Shown here piece after piece: positions 17,532 through 25,635 of a DNA stretch of 64,000 nucleotides. The position numbers and the translations under genes were made by a program. Location of the stretch: the NCBI RefSeq assembly GCF_013359945.1, contig NZ_JABWCS010000195.1, positions 1 through 64,000 on the forward strand, given 5' to 3'. Source of the DNA: Paenibacillus agri. Lineage in GTDB: Bacteria; Bacillota; Bacilli; Paenibacillales; Paenibacillaceae. The number at the start of each line of letters is the position of its first letter. The stretch's first letter is position 1. Below the pieces are notes generated by a model that was not told the DNA's origin, searched no databases, and was given only the letters and a program-made list of their open reading frames with translations.

Positions 17532-18641
17532 TTATTTCTTGGATCGAATGACTTCTTCAATCGCATGCTTCATTAATGCCCCGGCCCGGTCCCAAGATAG
17601 ATGAAGCATATCCTTTCTGCCTTGGCGGCCTTTTTGTTTGCAAAGTCCGGGATTTTGGTACGCTTTCCTCATCAGCTTTTTTAAGCCGCCCAGATTCGGC
17701 TCCGCCCATAGTTGTCCCTTTTGCCCGAACAGGTTGCTAAACTTTTTCGAGATGGCTCTATTCATGCTGCTTGACGGGCTCCGGAGCTGGTATGGAATCA
17801 GGAACGAGTTGTTATGCGTAAGAAAATCCATTTGCCCGCCCCAGCTTGTAGTGATGACAGGTACGCCGCTCGCAAGCGCTTCTAGAAAAGGCAGTCCAAC
17901 CCCCTCACCACGCGTCGGGAGAACGAAAACATCGCCGAGCGTGTGCAAACCTTTAAGCTGGCTATCACTAAGCTGGCGGCCGATAATGATAACAGGGGCC
18001 GTATCTTTTTGAATACCCAGTCTTTTTTTGTATTGTGCTATTTTTGTCTGGATCCATCTTTCGTTCTCATGTGCCCCAAATCCGTTTGTTTTGATCACAA
18101 GCACTACGTTATCTTTAGAGGAAAACTCTTCCCAATATGCCCTTAGCAGGCCCTCCGGATTTTTGCGATGCTGGAAGCCAAATACAGACACGAACGTAAA
18201 CCTGCCTGCCGTGCCCGGCAAAGACATTTTCTTATTCTTCGGATGAAACTCCTTTGTATTTACGCCATGAGGAACGATAAAAATCGGGACTTTCACGCCG
18301 CTGTTTCTTAACGTTCTTTTATTATGCGTAGAAGGTACACAAATGGCATCAAATTTGTTCATATGTGGAAGCCAGCCCTTGGGGATCTTGCTTGTTTCCC
18401 AAACAGTATTCAAAATAATGAGATCATATATGCTACGCTCTTTTTTCCATTGAATGCTGCTGGGAATGTGGTGATAGATCAGCACCTTTTTGCCTTGGGT
18501 GCCGTTTTTATAATGGCTTGACGTTCCCATACTAACGGCTACACCCTGCCGCTTTAGTGATTGGGCATACGCTCTTGTGGCACGGCCAAGACCGCTTACT
18601 TTGTGTACAGGTCCCTTCCAGACGACATGATAGGGTTTCAT
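17532..18641 (-). CDS. GT4-type glycosyltransferase
   Basis: The 369-residue protein has the two-domain GT-B layout. The N-terminus reads VSGLGRATRAYAQSLKRQG; the linker strand is FTFVSVFGFQHRKNPEGLLR; the C-terminal nucleotide-sugar site is VLPTRGEGVGLPFLEALASG followed by VPVITTSWGG. The EGVGLPFLE segment supplies the EX7E-type glutamates of retaining GT4 enzymes. ATG 18641 has GAAGGAATTC upstream. Acceptor unknown; it could act on cell-surface polysaccharide or spore-surface glycans, like other glycosyltransferases in this window. Confidence 0.9.
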   Translation of the reverse strand: MKPYHVVWKGPVHKVSGLGRATRAYAQSLKRQGVAVSMGTSSHYKNGTQGKKVLIYHHIPSSIQWKKERSIYDLIILNTVWETSKIPKGWLPHMNKFDAICVPSTHNKRTLRNSGVKVPIFIVPHGVNTKEFHPKNKKMSLPGTAGRFTFVSVFGFQHRKNPEGLLRAYWEEFSSKDNVVLVIKTNGFGAHENERWIQTKIAQYKKRLGIQKDTAPVIIIGRQLSDSQLKGLHTLGDVFVLPTRGEGVGLPFLEALASGVPVITTSWGGQMDFLTHNNSFLIPYQLRSPSSSMNRAISKKFSNLFGQKGQLWAEPNLGGLKKLMRKAYQNPGLCKQKGRQGRKDMLHLSWDRAGALMKHAIEEVIRSKK

Positions 18642-18785
18642 TTGAATTCCTTCTTCAAAGATTTACGATATACTTTGCGTTGATGAAAAGAACTTACTGA
18701 AAACACATCAATTCGATTTGTCATTTTTTTCATCTCCATATATCTGTCTAATATGGATTATCGTATGCCGAAGGAGTGAAACGGG

Positions 18786-18902
18786 ATGGGTGTAGTGAAC
18801 GTGAAAAACACCCAAAAGCAAAGGGTACCAAAAAGAGCTGAGGTGACGTTTGTATTCACAGAGCCCGCAGCTACAGATAACATATTTCACGGCTTTATTT
18901 AA
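18786..18902 (+). CDS. small 38-residue ORF
   Basis: ATG 18786 follows GAAGGAGTG by 8-9 nt, and the frame runs 38 codons: MGVVNVKNTQKQRVPKRAEV then TFVFTEPAATDNIFHGFI. The good ribosome site and non-repetitive composition are the only support; no family was recognised. It lies upstream of the FabH-like gene. It could equally be the start of a lost gene. Confidence 0.35.
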   Translation: MGVVNVKNTQKQRVPKRAEVTFVFTEPAATDNIFHGFI

Positions 18903-19126
18903 TCACATGAAGTAATTGACGAATAATTACAAAAAAGATATCCTAGTATAAAGGAGGGATTCCATATATAAACAAATGAGATTTATATGATATGAACTGT
19001 ATTGATGAAGAGCGCTCAGAATACTGCATTTGTCGACAGCAAAAAACGTGAACTTGCCCCCCGCAATACTTCTTAATTATCGTCTCAATTGCAAAGAGAT
19101 GATATACCATCAGGAGGAATTCGAAA
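18903..19126. other. leader region of FabH-like unit
   Basis: A strong but unused ribosome-like site, TAAAGGAGGG, lies at 18950-18959, followed by ATATAA with no frame. TATAAA-like boxes occur around 18947, but no promoter of convincing spacing was found. The true ribosome site AGGAGG is at about 19111-19116. Confidence 0.35.
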
Positions 19127-20146
19127 ATGACTGAAGCTCACGATAATAACAAAGGAATTCAAGCTATTGCTAAAGGGGTCAAAATTAACACTGTTGCTTT
19201 CTATCAGCCTGATCATAAGGTTGATAATCAGTACTATATCGACCGTTACGATGCTTTAGGTGTCGATATTCGAGGGCTAATTAAAGCTCTTGGTAAAGAT
19301 GTTCGATATATTGTTGATAACGAAGATGAGAATGCTGTAACTATGGCTATTATTGCTGCTAAATCTGCTCTGGATAAGGCAGGTCTCCATGCTGAAGATA
19401 TTGATATGATTCTATTCGTATCTCAAACTCCGGAGTATCTTATCCCTACAAACGCTCTTAAGATTCATGCAGCTATCGGCGGTAAGCTTACAACCTCTTG
19501 CTTCGACTTGAACGGTAACTGCTCTGGCATTCTTGTTGCTGTCGAACAAGCAAGTAGAAATATCATCGCTAATAACTATGTTAATCGTGTACTGGTTGTA
19601 GGAGCCGACTACATTTCAACTCATAGTTTTGGGGAACCTATCTTCGATAGTAACTTTGCTGATTCCGCTCTTGCTGTTATTGTTGAGCGAGCAGAAGGAA
19701 CCGGGTTTATCGATTCTGAGTATCAAACAGACACATCTGTAATTGATAATGCGCTATTTCCTGCAAATGGGCTTTCAAGTTGGGGGAAACCTGAGGAAGG
19801 TCCCCGGATGAAGTTTAAAACGTTCGATACCAGCGCACCTGTGAAAATCGCTGTGTCTTCAATCGAAAGGTTGCTCGAGCGTAACGGACTGACAAAAGAT
19901 GATATAGCTGGTTACTATCTATCACAATTCGCTCCTGGCAACATCGAAGGTGTTGTCGAAGGTCTCGGTATTGATAAGGATAAAGCTCTATACATAGGCG
20001 ACAAATACGGGTATACAGCAACTAACAGCCCCTTGACCGCTCTGTACGAAGCTATTGAAACTGGTAAAGTTTCCCGTGGCGACTATATTATCCTGTGGAC
20101 AGTTGGTGCAGGCTGGCAGAATGTAAGCCTCCTGTTCCAGTACTAA
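19127..20146 (+). CDS. FabH-like (KAS III) protein with altered catalytic triad
   Basis: This 339-residue protein is a thiolase-fold KAS III homologue. ILFVSQTPEYLIPTNALKIH and FDLNGNCSGILVAVEQAS match FabH, including the nucleophile Cys in NCSG. LVVGADYIST and FADSALAVIV follow as expected. In the C-terminal half the FabH motif PHQAN is replaced by SQFAP, and the GNT that carries the catalytic Asn is GYT (KYGYTATNS). The Cys therefore remains but the His and Asn for decarboxylative condensation appear lost. This resembles KAS III-type acyltransferases more than fatty-acid initiators. AGGAGG is 10 nt before ATG. It is followed by the SpoIIAA-like gene. Confidence 0.85.
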   Translation: MTEAHDNNKGIQAIAKGVKINTVAFYQPDHKVDNQYYIDRYDALGVDIRGLIKALGKDVRYIVDNEDENAVTMAIIAAKSALDKAGLHAEDIDMILFVSQTPEYLIPTNALKIHAAIGGKLTTSCFDLNGNCSGILVAVEQASRNIIANNYVNRVLVVGADYISTHSFGEPIFDSNFADSALAVIVERAEGTGFIDSEYQTDTSVIDNALFPANGLSSWGKPEEGPRMKFKTFDTSAPVKIAVSSIERLLERNGLTKDDIAGYYLSQFAPGNIEGVVEGLGIDKDKALYIGDKYGYTATNSPLTALYEAIETGKVSRGDYIILWTVGAGWQNVSLLFQY

Positions 20147-20217
20147 TACATTTTTTTCATCATGCAGAAACAGGTTATAAAGAAAACATAAACAAACTTC
20201 GGAGGTATTTAGACATT

Positions 20218-20619
20218 ATGACAACAGTTTTCAAAACAGATAGTGCTACGGTCTCATGGAATGAGAAAGCTAAGGCGGTTCATGTTGAATTCAACACTTA
20301 TGTACATAGTGACCAACTACGTGCCATCTGTGATAAAGCTATGGAGCTTCAGCAAGAAAAGGGAGCACAGCGAATGATTTCCGACAATCGCAAACTTAGT
20401 GTCATCAGTCAAGAAGATCAAAAATGGATCAGTACCGTACATAATCAACGTATTCAGGATTCCGGTATTAAATTTGTAGCTATCATTATGCCAGAGAAGA
20501 CCCTCGGAAAAATGAGCATGAAGCGCGTTGTTGCTTCCTCAGTAGCATTTGACGACATCAAAACTGTCTTTGAATCCTTCGAAAGCGTTGAAGAAGCCGA
20601 AGAGTGGTTGAATTCCTAA
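20218..20619 (+). CDS. SpoIIAA/STAS-like protein
   Basis: The start is ATG 20218, with GGAGG 12 nt upstream, giving 133 residues; the longer frame from 20095 merely overlaps the previous gene. It opens with beta-strands (TVSWNEKAKAVHVEFNTYVH), has an amphipathic helix, an RMISDNRKLSVISQEDQKWI segment, a KFVAIIMPEKTLGKMSMKRV strand-helix and a closing FESFESVEEAEEWLNS. This matches small STAS or SpoIIAA-like proteins of unknown function that end in a Phe-rich helix with EEAxxWL. It lies 71 nt behind the FabH-like gene and before a terminator, so the two probably form one unit. Confidence 0.75.
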   Translation: MTTVFKTDSATVSWNEKAKAVHVEFNTYVHSDQLRAICDKAMELQQEKGAQRMISDNRKLSVISQEDQKWISTVHNQRIQDSGIKFVAIIMPEKTLGKMSMKRVVASSVAFDDIKTVFESFESVEEAEEWLNS

Positions 20620-20647
20620 TATCAGCTGGAGGGGCCTGATTAAGAAT

Positions 20648-20698
20648 ATATAAAAGAGCAGCGTTACCCTATAAATTGGTAACGCTGCTCTTTTATAT
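20648..20698. terminator. perfect bidirectional terminator
   Basis: Two 21-nt arms at 20648-20668 and 20678-20698 are exact reverse complements across a 9-nt loop, centred on AGCAGCGTTACC. T/A-rich ends allow use on both strands. It ends the FabH-like/STAS-like unit and the convergent amidohydrolase gene. Confidence 0.9.
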
Positions 20699-20702
20699 TC
20701 GT

Positions 20703-22022
20703 TTACAAATACAAACCAAATTGTTGTACACCTTTGAACCACACGGATTCAATTGACAAGGAATTCGAGATGTTAGTTGTCGGGTCCCCCTGTACTAATA
20801 TAAGGTCAGCGCGGGAACCTTCGGTAATGCGGCCGCGATCACTAAGTCCAAAGCAACGGGCAGGTTTCGCGGTAGCCGACTGGAGCGCCTCGATCGGGGT
20901 AAACCCGGCCTTCACCAGCAATTGCATCTCATGGTGGACACTGGCTCCATGAGCAAGGCCGCCAAGGTTTGGCACAGGAACCGGTGCAACATCTGTCCCT
21001 ACCAGAATATCAACTCCGGCACGGTGAAGGTCCATTACATTCTTAAAGCTGTTTTCCATATTGCCCTGGGGGAACGTATTGAAACTTGAGTTCAAAATAT
21101 CGATCCAATCGGGACTTAATTTGGAATGAACACGTGGATCATTCGCCAATTCCGCTGCCGGATTCCCAATAATCGATGAATTCAACACCAAGCACGGTAT
21201 AACAAAAGCGCCTGATTCTGCTATGGATTTCACTAATTCGGACGTATTGTCCGGTCTATCGATAAACAAGTGTCCCAAACCGTCGACCCCAAAATCGATG
21301 GCTTCTTGCGATGAGAGAGCTGTCAAGACGTGGGCAATGACCAGCTTATCGCATTTGTGAGCTTCTGTCACAGCTGTTTTTAAAATCTCGTCGCTTAGGA
21401 GAGGAAGGCCAGGTGCACCCATGACTGTTCCTTCTTCAATCATGATTTTAATATAGTCGGCACCATTTTCCACTTGGGTACGCACATGTTTAATTGCTTC
21501 TTCCAGCGTCGTCACTTGCGGGATTTCCTCGTGATCGTGAGCATATCCAGCCAACATCGCTTGCCGATCTTCCTCCGATAACTTCTCTAGTTCTTTTAGA
21601 ATGAATTCAGGTATCTCATCTCCATCCGGCAATAATTCATCGGGATGTCCGCCCGGAGCAGTGATCGCTGTACCAGCAGAACGAACGTCTGCAACATCAT
21701 TCACATTTTTCAACTGAATCTCGCGTCCTCTTCTAGTAAAGTCTCCGTTCATTTCAAGTTCTGTTGTAACGCCGAATTTTAAGGCATCTCGTAACCCCCC
21801 GATTGAAGTGTGCACATGTGCATCAATCAGACCAGGCATCAGAGTGCCATTTTTCCCATCGATAATTGTTGCATCAGTAGGGATGTCTCCGCCCACTGAA
21901 ACAATAGACTCCCCTTTAATGACAATATGTCTAGGCGCAATGATTTGATCACCATTAAAGATGCGTACATTTGTAATCGCAGTAACTTGTTCTAACACGG
22001 TATTTTGAATTGTCTTTTCCAT
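20703..22022 (-). CDS. amidohydrolase (imidazolonepropionase-like)
   Basis: The 439-residue metal-dependent hydrolase has the composite beta-sandwich plus TIM barrel. Motifs are GTLMPGLIDAHVHTSIGG (HxH metal ligands), YIKIMIEEGT (bridging Lys region), KLVIAHVLT and GHLFIDRP (His ligands), and VGTDVAPVPVPNLGG (Asp). The C-terminus GRITEGSRADLILVQGDP is a standard amidohydrolase strand. Substrate unknown; relatives include prolidase-like and aryldialkyl hydrolases. The ATG has GGAGGAA upstream. It is divergent from a MarR regulator whose likely operator lies inside this gene's promoter. Confidence 0.9.
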   Translation of the reverse strand: MEKTIQNTVLEQVTAITNVRIFNGDQIIAPRHIVIKGESIVSVGGDIPTDATIIDGKNGTLMPGLIDAHVHTSIGGLRDALKFGVTTELEMNGDFTRRGREIQLKNVNDVADVRSAGTAITAPGGHPDELLPDGDEIPEFILKELEKLSEEDRQAMLAGYAHDHEEIPQVTTLEEAIKHVRTQVENGADYIKIMIEEGTVMGAPGLPLLSDEILKTAVTEAHKCDKLVIAHVLTALSSQEAIDFGVDGLGHLFIDRPDNTSELVKSIAESGAFVIPCLVLNSSIIGNPAAELANDPRVHSKLSPDWIDILNSSFNTFPQGNMENSFKNVMDLHRAGVDILVGTDVAPVPVPNLGGLAHGASVHHEMQLLVKAGFTPIEALQSATAKPARCFGLSDRGRITEGSRADLILVQGDPTTNISNSLSIESVWFKGVQQFGLYL

Positions 22023-22058
22023 TTAAATTCCTCCAAGTGATTTGTTTTGTCAATTCGA

Positions 22059-22087
22059 ATCATAACTGTTAGTTGTCTAACTGTCAA
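22059..22087 (-). promoter_or_regulatory. amidohydrolase promoter with MarR-type operator
   Basis: On the minus strand TTGACA (22087-22082) and TATGAT (22064-22059) are separated by 17 nt. The spacer holds the inverted repeat GTTAG, TTGT, CTAAC at 22068-22081. A protein bound there would block RNA polymerase. The divergent MarR protein is the natural candidate. Confidence 0.8.
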
Positions 22088-22102
22088 CAAACTGATATTC
22101 AT

Positions 22103-22131
22103 TTGACAAGCCTATAGGATCCCTGTATAGT
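22103..22131 (+). promoter_or_regulatory. promoter of MarR regulator
   Basis: TTGACA (22103-22108) and TATAGT (22126-22131) are spaced by exactly 17 nt, close to the sigma-A consensus. The start codon at 22178 lies 46 nt further downstream. Confidence 0.8.
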
Positions 22132-22177
22132 TTTGTTACTTACAATTAGATTACTAACAATTATAGGAGGGACGATT

Positions 22178-22606
22178 ATGCAATCCCGAAAGGATACGCC
22201 TTATTTAGATTTATTTCAGATTATCGGTCTTAAGTTAAAGAAGAGAGCGGACGAGAGTATTAAGGAGTTCGGTTTAAACGCTCAACAAGGAAAAGTAATC
22301 GATTATATATACCAAAATCAAGATAATCAGATTATTCAAAAAGACCTTGCAGATCGGTTTCATCTGCGTGGGGCCAGCATTACAAGCATGCTTCAAGGTC
22401 TTGAACAAAAAGGGTTTATTGAGCGCAAAATCCCGGCCAATAATGAACGGCAAAAAAATATATATGTTATGCCAAAAGGGATTGAACTGATAAATGACTT
22501 TCAAGACTCATTCCAAAAGGTCGAAGAAGAAATCGTTCAAGTTCTTACCAATGAGGAGAAGCAAGTCTTAATGAAGTTGTTGCTCAAAATCAACGAGCGC
22601 ATATAG
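22178..22606 (+). CDS. MarR-family regulator
   Basis: I choose ATG 22178 because ATAGGAGGGACG lies 4-5 nt before it; the open frame back to 22133 includes the promoter and is not used. The 142-residue product has the MarR winged helix: LNAQQGKVIDYIYQNQDNQI, then IQKDLADRFHLRGASITSML and LEQKGFIERK with a basic wing, and helical ends for dimerisation. It faces away from the amidohydrolase and probably represses it through GTTAGTTGTCTAAC, perhaps releasing when a substrate-like ligand binds. Confidence 0.9.
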   Translation: MQSRKDTPYLDLFQIIGLKLKKRADESIKEFGLNAQQGKVIDYIYQNQDNQIIQKDLADRFHLRGASITSMLQGLEQKGFIERKIPANNERQKNIYVMPKGIELINDFQDSFQKVEEEIVQVLTNEEKQVLMKLLLKINERI

Positions 22607-22607
22607 A

Positions 22608-23030
22608 CGAGACTATCAATTATCGGGTATTGAGGAAATTCCGAGGAAGCGATATCGATACGAATACGCGAGTCCTTGCTGAATTTCCAGAAAATATCCC
22701 ACAGATCAATGTCAGCTTTGACCTTCGTCTGCAGAGTATAGGTCATTCGTGAAGGAGTCTGGCTGTTTCTGTAAGCTAGTGTCGTAATTCCCGTGCGAAT
22801 ATTGGACGCTTCTCCTTCAGGACGAACTTCTATTTCCAGCTAGGCCGTGTGATACGAGCCGGAACCTCTTTTACAATTTTCCAGTACCCGCTATTCGAGA
22901 ACTTATCACTGGGATTGGTATGGGTAATCCAGTCTCTGTACCAATCGAGCCTCCCGCCCCATAGCTTTTCATCTACCCACCTTCCTTCGGAAGCACCCAT
23001 CCCTCTGCTGAATTGATATACATAATCCTT
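22608..23030 (-). pseudogene. CocE/NonD-type hydrolase remnant
   Basis: Two pieces on the minus strand match the CocE/NonD hydrolase family. The first (about 23030-22850) reads LWGGRLDWYRDWITHTNPSD then GYWKIVKEVPARI, the cap-region motif before the substrate lid. The second (about 22830-22620) reads EVRPEGEASNIRTGITTLAY and ADIDLWDIFWKFSKDSRIRI with DIASSEFPQYP, the C-terminal jelly-roll domain with its RIRxDIxSSxFP signature. Everything between, including the catalytic core, is missing, and a stop interrupts the join. It is a clear remnant, not a gene. Confidence 0.6.
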
Positions 23031-23040
23031 TTCTCAGGTT

Positions 23041-23082
23041 TAAGAACAATCGGTCAATATTTATCTTGACCGATCGTTCTTA
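23041..23082 (+). promoter_or_regulatory. long palindromic operator upstream of TetR gene
   Basis: TAAGAACAATCGGTCAA (23041-23057) and TTGACCGATCGTTCTTA (23066-23082) form a 17-bp inverted repeat with one mismatch and an 8-nt spacer. The sequence recurs in related form at 25516-25565. It is the likely binding site of the TetR protein encoded at 23117. Confidence 0.8.
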
Positions 23083-23116
23083 ACATGATGAATTGGCTTT
23101 GAAAGGAGAGAAACTG

Positions 23117-23689
23117 ATGCCTAGGACAAAGGAATTTGATGAAGATACCGTGTTGCTTAAAGCCATGGGGTTATTCTGGGAACAAGGATATGAGAAAACA
23201 TCCATGCAGGAACTAGTATCACACATGGGAGTTCATAAAGGGAGCATGTATGATACCTTTGGCGATAAGAAAACCTTGTATATCAAAGCATTAAAGCGAT
23301 ACAGCGACAGGTTAGAGCAATCATATAATCTTCGTATGGTTGGCCTTTCTGCCAAGGAAGCGATAGGAATGTTGTTTGAAAGAGCAATTCAAGCTGGAGA
23401 GGAGTTTCCTTCTGGCTGCTTTATAGTGAATACTGCGGTTGAGTTGGCAAAACATGATTCAGAGGCAAGAGATTCTGTTCGTCAGTTTTGGGATTATACT
23501 GAAGAGTTAATACGTGACGTTATAATAGAAGGTCAACAATCTGGGGAACTTTCCAAGACGCTCAACGCAGAATGGCTGGCTCAATTTTTTAACAATTCAC
23601 TGATTGGACTTCGCGTTATGGTTAAAACTATTACGGACAAGGAAAAATTACGACAAATAATTGAAATGAATATGTCGGTATTAAATTGA
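23117..23689 (+). CDS. TetR-family regulator
   Basis: MPRTKEFDEDTVLLKAMGLF, then YEKTSMQELVSHMGVHKGSM and YDTFGDKKTLYIKAL form the TetR DNA-binding domain. The C-terminal domain contains EEFPSGCFIVNTAVELAKHD, with the Cys after G typical of the group that regulates reductase/isochorismatase-like clusters. ATG 23117 is preferred over TTG 23093 because AAAGGAGAG lies just before it. It probably binds the palindrome 35 nt upstream and the related palindrome at 25516-25565, thus bracketing the whole cluster. Confidence 0.9.
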   Translation: MPRTKEFDEDTVLLKAMGLFWEQGYEKTSMQELVSHMGVHKGSMYDTFGDKKTLYIKALKRYSDRLEQSYNLRMVGLSAKEAIGMLFERAIQAGEEFPSGCFIVNTAVELAKHDSEARDSVRQFWDYTEELIRDVIIEGQQSGELSKTLNAEWLAQFFNNSLIGLRVMVKTITDKEKLRQIIEMNMSVLN

Positions 23690-23718
23690 TGAGAGAACAA
23701 TAAAAAGGAGTGATATCC

Positions 23719-24333
23719 ATGACACATGTGTACGATAAAACAACAACAGGTCTTCTTCTGGTAGATCCTTATAATGATTTCTTATCACCAGAAGGCAAGA
23801 GTTTCCCTCGTGCCAAAGAAGTAGCAGACTCCGTCAACTTGCTCGAGCATTTAAAAGAAATTGTTAATGCTGTTCGAGAAGCCGGCATTCAAGTTTTCTT
23901 TGTTCCACACCACCGATCTGAACCCGATGATTTTGAAAATTGGTTGTTTCCAACACCTTATCAGCTTGGTGTTAAAGAAAGACAGACATTTGCTAAAGGT
24001 TCATGGGGCGGGGAATTCCATGAGGATTTTCAACCCCAGAAGGGTGATGTAATTATAAAAGAGCACTGGGGCAGCAGCGGGTTCGCAAACACTGACCTGG
24101 ATCATCAACTTAAAATGCATGGTGTACAAAAGATAATCGTTGTAGGTTTGTTGGCTAATACGTGCATCGAAGCGACAGCACGCTTCGGCATGGAGCTTGG
24201 TTATCATGTCACACTTGTAAAAGATGCAACAGCTGCTTTCAGTAAAGAGGCTATGCGTGTCGCGCATGAAATTAATGGCCCTACCTTTGCACATGCCATT
24301 TTAACAACAAAAGAGCTTCTTGCTGAGGTGTAA
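23719..24333 (+). CDS. isochorismatase-family cysteine hydrolase
   Basis: The 204-residue protein is complete. The catalytic Asp is in LLLVDPYNDFLSP, the Lys in VIIKEHWGSSGFANT and the nucleophile Cys in VVGLLANTCIEATARFG. An HEINGPTFAHAI segment near the end is usual. Such enzymes hydrolyse amides or enol ethers, for example nicotinamide, carbamoyl compounds or isochorismate; this one's substrate is unknown. AAAAAGGAGTG precedes ATG 23719. It lies 29 nt after the TetR gene and heads the regulated operon whose other members are broken. Confidence 0.9.
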   Translation: MTHVYDKTTTGLLLVDPYNDFLSPEGKSFPRAKEVADSVNLLEHLKEIVNAVREAGIQVFFVPHHRSEPDDFENWLFPTPYQLGVKERQTFAKGSWGGEFHEDFQPQKGDVIIKEHWGSSGFANTDLDHQLKMHGVQKIIVVGLLANTCIEATARFGMELGYHVTLVKDATAAFSKEAMRVAHEINGPTFAHAILTTKELLAEV

Positions 24334-24364
24334 AAGTTTATAGAAGAAAGGGGAGAGATTTACC

Positions 24365-25007
24365 TTGAAAACTGTTCAATTAAAAAACACCCATATCCCG
24401 GCTGTAGCGCTAGGTACCTGGTCTTGGGGAACCGGCGCCAACGGAGGGGATGCCATTTTTGGGAATAACCTGATGGACGAGGATCTAAAGCCTATATTTA
24501 CTAAGGCAATGTATGCCGGATTGAATCTTTGGGACACGGCCGCAGTTTATGGCATGGGCGCTTCACCATTACAGTCTACTCTACCGGTCCTCAGAAGAAG
24601 CAGGCATCATTGAGTATTGCAAAGCCAATGAAATGCTATTCTTCTCCTATATGGTATTGGAACAAGGTGCTTTGACTAGTAAATATAGTGCGCAGAATCC
24701 TTTTAAGGCTGGAACCCGAAGAGGAGACGCTTTCAATGAAGAGGTATTTGCCAAACTTGAAAATCTGATCGAAGTGATGCGAGAAATCGGTTTCGGGCAT
24801 CAAGTTAATCCTGCTGAAATCGCCATTACCTGGGCAATCGCTAAGGGAACGCTACCGATTATCGGCGTGACCAAACCATCGCATATCGCTAGCGCTATTT
24901 CTGCTATTGACGTCAAATTGACGAATAAGGAAATTGAAGATCTGGAACAAGCCGCGAAATCGAGCGATGTGGAAATACGAGGTTCATGGGAAAATAGCAT
25001 GATCTAA
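24365..25007 (+). pseudogene. aldo/keto reductase with internal deletion
   Basis: TTG 24365 starts a typical AKR N-terminus: IPAVALGTWSWGTGANGGDA with LNLWDTAAVYGMGAS, carrying the catalytic Asp and Tyr. Near 24565 the frame jumps: HYSLLYRSSEEAGIIEYCKA and IAITWAIAKGTLPIIGVTKP continue in the +1 frame to the stop at 25007. In intact members about 100 residues lie between YGMGAS and the HYSLLYR strand, including the Lys and His of the active site. The loss is therefore an out-of-frame deletion of about 300 bp. It lies 31 nt behind the isochorismatase gene in the TetR cluster. Confidence 0.85.
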
Positions 25008-25022
25008 AGGAGAATATTGAAC

Positions 25023-25453
25023 ATGGATAAAATATAAAAGAAATTGTACACAGCTACTGTGATGGTGGAAGGCGGAAGAGAAGGCAAAGCGGTGTCCAGC
25101 GATGGCATCCTTGCTATTGACTTAAAAGTTCCCAAGGAAATGGGAGTCCCGGCGGAGACGGAACCAACCCTGAGCAACTCTTCTCAGCTGGATTTGCCGC
25201 ATGTTTTGAAGGTGCGCTAGGTGTTGTTCTGAGAAAACATAGAATCAAATCGGAAGGCATAAAAATAATGTCACAAGTTACGATCGGCAAAGATGCAAAT
25301 GACGGCTTTGTCTTGTCAGTAAACATGGATATCGCTATTAAGGGTGTAGAAACGAGTACTGCAAAACAAATCGTTGAAGAAGCTCACGATGTTTGCCCTT
25401 ATGCCCGAGCAACCCGCGGGAATATCGAAGTCATCACGAACGTGGTGGGTTGA
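25023..25453 (+). pseudogene. Ohr/OsmC organic hydroperoxide reductase, broken
   Basis: ATG 25023 begins MDKI, then an in-frame TAA, then KKLYTATVMVEGGREGKAVS and LAIDLKVPKEMG. At about 25144 a one-base loss shifts the frame; the rest, PGGDGTNPEQLFSAGFAACF, EGALGVVLRKH and EEAHDVCPYARATRGNIEVI, is in the +1 frame. Both redox cysteines of Ohr (AACF and VCPYA) are still encoded. Two independent lesions, a stop and a frameshift, make the gene dead despite nearly full length. AGGAGAATATTG lies before the ATG. It is the third gene of the TetR cluster. Confidence 0.85.
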
Positions 25454-25515
25454 TCTTATAGCACGAATAGTAGAGTTTGAGGTGGTAACAAAAATATTAA
25501 GGCAGAATGGTTTCA

Positions 25516-25565
25516 AATTTAAGAACGATCATTCAAACACATTTTTGAATGATCGTTCTTAAATT
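25516..25565 (+). promoter_or_regulatory. second palindromic operator of TetR cluster
   Basis: A perfect 22-bp inverted repeat (25516-25537 and 25544-25565) with a 6-nt spacer contains AAGAACGATC and GATCGTTCTT. It shares the TAAGAACGATC...TCAA core with the palindrome at 23041-23082. It lies about 70 nt before the MFS remnant and probably was its operator. Confidence 0.8.
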
Positions 25566-25635
25566 GTTTGTTTTAGAAATGAAGCAATCTACTTGTTAAA
25601 TAGAAGTATACACAACATGATAGGACGGTATTCAC

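Noticed and set aside
18945..18975. Strong AAAGGAGGG site followed by ATATAA
   Set aside because: No frame follows, so it cannot be a start region of an existing gene.
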